NCBI RefSeq assembly: GCF_034347425.1
Contig: NZ_CP133779.1
Coordinates: forward strand, 434,001 to 498,000
Source: Undibacterium sp. CCC3.4
GTDB taxonomy: Bacteria; Pseudomonadota; Gammaproteobacteria; Burkholderiales; Burkholderiaceae_D
Length of the DNA stretch: 64,000 nucleotides
Direction of reading: 5' to 3'
The translations under genes and the position numbers were made by a program. This document shows positions 62,458-64,000 of the stretch, one piece after another; position 1 is the stretch's first letter; every line of letters begins with the position of its first letter. Below the pieces are notes generated by a model. The model searched no databases. It was not told where the DNA came from and worked only from the letters and a program-made list of their open reading frames with translations.

Positions 62458-63906
62458 TCAGCGCCCGCTCAGAATCCGCATTTCCGAGCTAGGCGGCCGT
62501 ACCAAACGGTAACTCGCTGCGCTGACTGCCGCAGTTGTAGCGGCAGGTGCGATGGGACAAACCGCATTTTGACGATAGGCCAGCGCAGTTTTCAACAAGG
62601 CTTCGGCGGTATCGCCGCGTTGGTGTGTGAAGTCGTCGGCGACCGCGCAGGTCGGTGCGAAGCCATCGGCATAATCGGCCAGCAATTTATCGTTGACCCC
62701 TTTGAATTGAATCGCAAAGTAAGTCCAGCCACAGTTATCTTGCGGGACAAAGCCATACGGTTTGCCACGCGTGGCAGCACCGATCAAATCTACCTTCACA
62801 TCGACGCCACGTAAGCTGTTAATCACCGATTCACTGGCCGAAGCCGTGCCGCGGGTAACGAGTAAGCTGACATGTTTCAGATTCAAAGTCGGCAGGGCTA
62901 AACCGGCGACCGTGCTGGAATAAAATGGGTAGCTGGTGTTTTGCGCCGTCTGCTTATCGTTGTAAGTCAGCTTTTCAAAGATGCGCGCATGGGTCGAACT
63001 TGGTCCGGCCACCATGTAAGCCAGTTCACTGGCGATATATAGCAAACCACCACCGTTGTAGCGCAGATCGATGATCAGATCGGTCACGCCGGCAGCCTTG
63101 AGTTGGCTGATCGCCGCACTCAATTCTGCTTCTGATTTGGCGATGTGGCTGTCAAAAATAAAATAGCCGACCGCGCCGCTGGCAGTCTGCAGCACACTGA
63201 CATTGTTGACTGTCGCCAGCGGATAAATCGCCGGCGTCAAGCTGACTGCGGCCTTGCCTTTGAAGGTCAACACATGGGCGGCTACACTGCTGGGTGCCAG
63301 CGCCTCATTGAGCTTGGCGATGCCAGCCGTACTGTTGTCATTGATGAAATCGATGCCATCGATAATGCTGAGTTGGTCACCGCGAACTATGCCAAGCAAG
63401 GCCGCCGGCGAAGCCGCAGCCACACCGGCGACGATCCAGTTTCGCGGCGGCGCGCTGCTCTGGGCAGCCCATTGTATGCCGTAATCTTGCGCGATACCGG
63501 CACTGGCCGCGGCCCACGAAGCACTGGTCTGCGACCAATGAAATTGGTCGACGGCGGTACCGCTGGCCGTAACGGCCATGGTTTTGAGTGCATCAAAATA
63601 AGTTTGCGGTGAACTGTAAGTAGCCGGCATCAAATTGCTCGGCACATCGGTGTACCAAAGATAGGTTTCATCGACGAACGAGCGCAAGTAGGCTTTTTCA
63701 GTCGCGGCGCTGGCGGCCACATCAATCGTACCGGCGCGCGGCGTGGCGCATTGATTAGCCAGACTCGCGGCCGATGGCAAGCCGCTGCTGCCGGACGCTG
63801 CCGAACTGGAACTGGAACCACCACTGCCACCACCACCACCACCACCACCACCACCACAGGCAGTCAGAAGAGCGGCGAGACACAGCGGAACAAAGAGAAT
63901 TTTCAT
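62458..63906 (-). CDS. S41 family peptidase lipoprotein
   Basis: The 482-residue lipoprotein has a signal peptide with lipobox LTAC (Cys17), then ten Gly and a Ser-rich linker, a PDZ-like region (about 160-215) and the S41 peptidase core. The Ser/Lys dyad is intact: S356 in GTASASES and K382 in TRGKPYG, with LRYNGGG upstream. It would be an outer-membrane-anchored C-terminal-processing-type peptidase in the periplasm or outside. Its start at 63906 is chosen for the signal peptide; the longer frame adds 18 unrelated residues. Confidence 0.88.
   Translation of the reverse strand: MKILFVPLCLAALLTACGGGGGGGGGGSGGSSSSSAASGSSGLPSAASLANQCATPRAGTIDVAASAATEKAYLRSFVDETYLWYTDVPSNLMPATYSSPQTYFDALKTMAVTASGTAVDQFHWSQTSASWAAASAGIAQDYGIQWAAQSSAPPRNWIVAGVAAASPAALLGIVRGDQLSIIDGIDFINDNSTAGIAKLNEALAPSSVAAHVLTFKGKAAVSLTPAIYPLATVNNVSVLQTASGAVGYFIFDSHIAKSEAELSAAISQLKAAGVTDLIIDLRYNGGGLLYIASELAYMVAGPSSTHARIFEKLTYNDKQTAQNTSYPFYSSTVAGLALPTLNLKHVSLLVTRGTASASESVINSLRGVDVKVDLIGAATRGKPYGFVPQDNCGWTYFAIQFKGVNDKLLADYADGFAPTCAVADDFTHQRGDTAEALLKTALAYRQNAVCPIAPAATTAAVSAASYRLVRPPSSEMRILSGR
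63827..63856. repeat. Ten CCA triplets encoding a poly-Gly tract
   Basis: A perfect (CCA)10 run encodes ten Gly directly after the lipidated Cys of the S41 lipoprotein. Triplet slippage would change the length of this spacer without a frameshift. Confidence 0.9.
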
Positions 63907-64000
63907 GAATGGGCAATCTGGCAGCAATGCGTCGATGTCAGGACAAGTGCCCTGATGCAAAGTTAATTGTATAGCAATCTATCGAGTGTATCGCGCGTCA

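Overview
The window looks like a chromosomal segment of a betaproteobacterium of the order Burkholderiales, most likely family Oxalobacteraceae (Undibacterium/Herminiimonas/Janthinobacterium-like). The evidence is the gene order miaB-phoH-ybeY-corC-lnt, the block pgk-pyk-fba-purC-purE-purK-sua5, a glucokinase fused to an RpiR-type regulator, and several small families typical of this order. The genus is inferred, not proven. No rRNA, tRNA, CRISPR array, prophage or complete insertion sequence was recognised.

Layout. 1-0.9 kb: two exbD genes, the end of a TonB-energising operon. 0.9-2.8 kb: glucokinase/RpiR fusion. 3.5-9.9 kb: minus-strand operon miaB-phoH-ybeY-K+ channel-corC-lnt. 9.9-11.6 kb: a double-hairpin repeat, a secreted small protein, a flavin reductase and a SemiSWEET. 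11.6-19.2 kb: glycolysis and purine genes, with purE broken by a frameshift in a CG-dinucleotide tract. 19.4-22.8 kb: azlCD, a zinc-finger protein, an NTF2-like protein, a YheT-type hydrolase and a conserved unknown.

22.8-31.3 kb is the most unusual part. It is a tightly packed eight-gene minus-strand operon encoding a TPR/O-GlcNAc-transferase-like glycosyltransferase, a sugar aminotransferase, two ketoacyl-ACP synthase III proteins flanking a private acyl carrier protein, a short-chain reductase, a NeuD/PglD-type acyltransferase and a Rieske oxygenase. Together they read as a pathway that makes an unusual acyl group, puts it on an amino sugar, oxidises it and transfers the sugar to a protein such as flagellin.

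31.3-40.3 kb: an M48 protease, moaC, then a type IV pilin locus (three pilin genes, a TfpX/TfpZ accessory protein and a PglL-type oligosaccharyltransferase) interrupted by two palindromic repeat elements, then an FHA/PP2C pair. 40.5-45.9 kb: sucCD, a DUF2889 protein, recX, recA with an SOS box, and a VapBC-type toxin-antitoxin pair. 46-49 kb: acetaldehyde dehydrogenase with DUF779 behind a sigma-54-like promoter, plus small conserved proteins. 49-51 kb: AGE-family epimerase and a GNAT acetyltransferase. 51.3-55.9 kb: a two-component system in one operon with a DUF4212/sodium:solute symporter pair. 55.9-60.1 kb: the Anbu (ancestral proteasome-like) operon. 60.1-63.9 kb: tag and two tandem S41-peptidase-like lipoproteins, one of which has lost its catalytic Ser and Lys.

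All functions are predicted by reading protein motifs. No database search was run.
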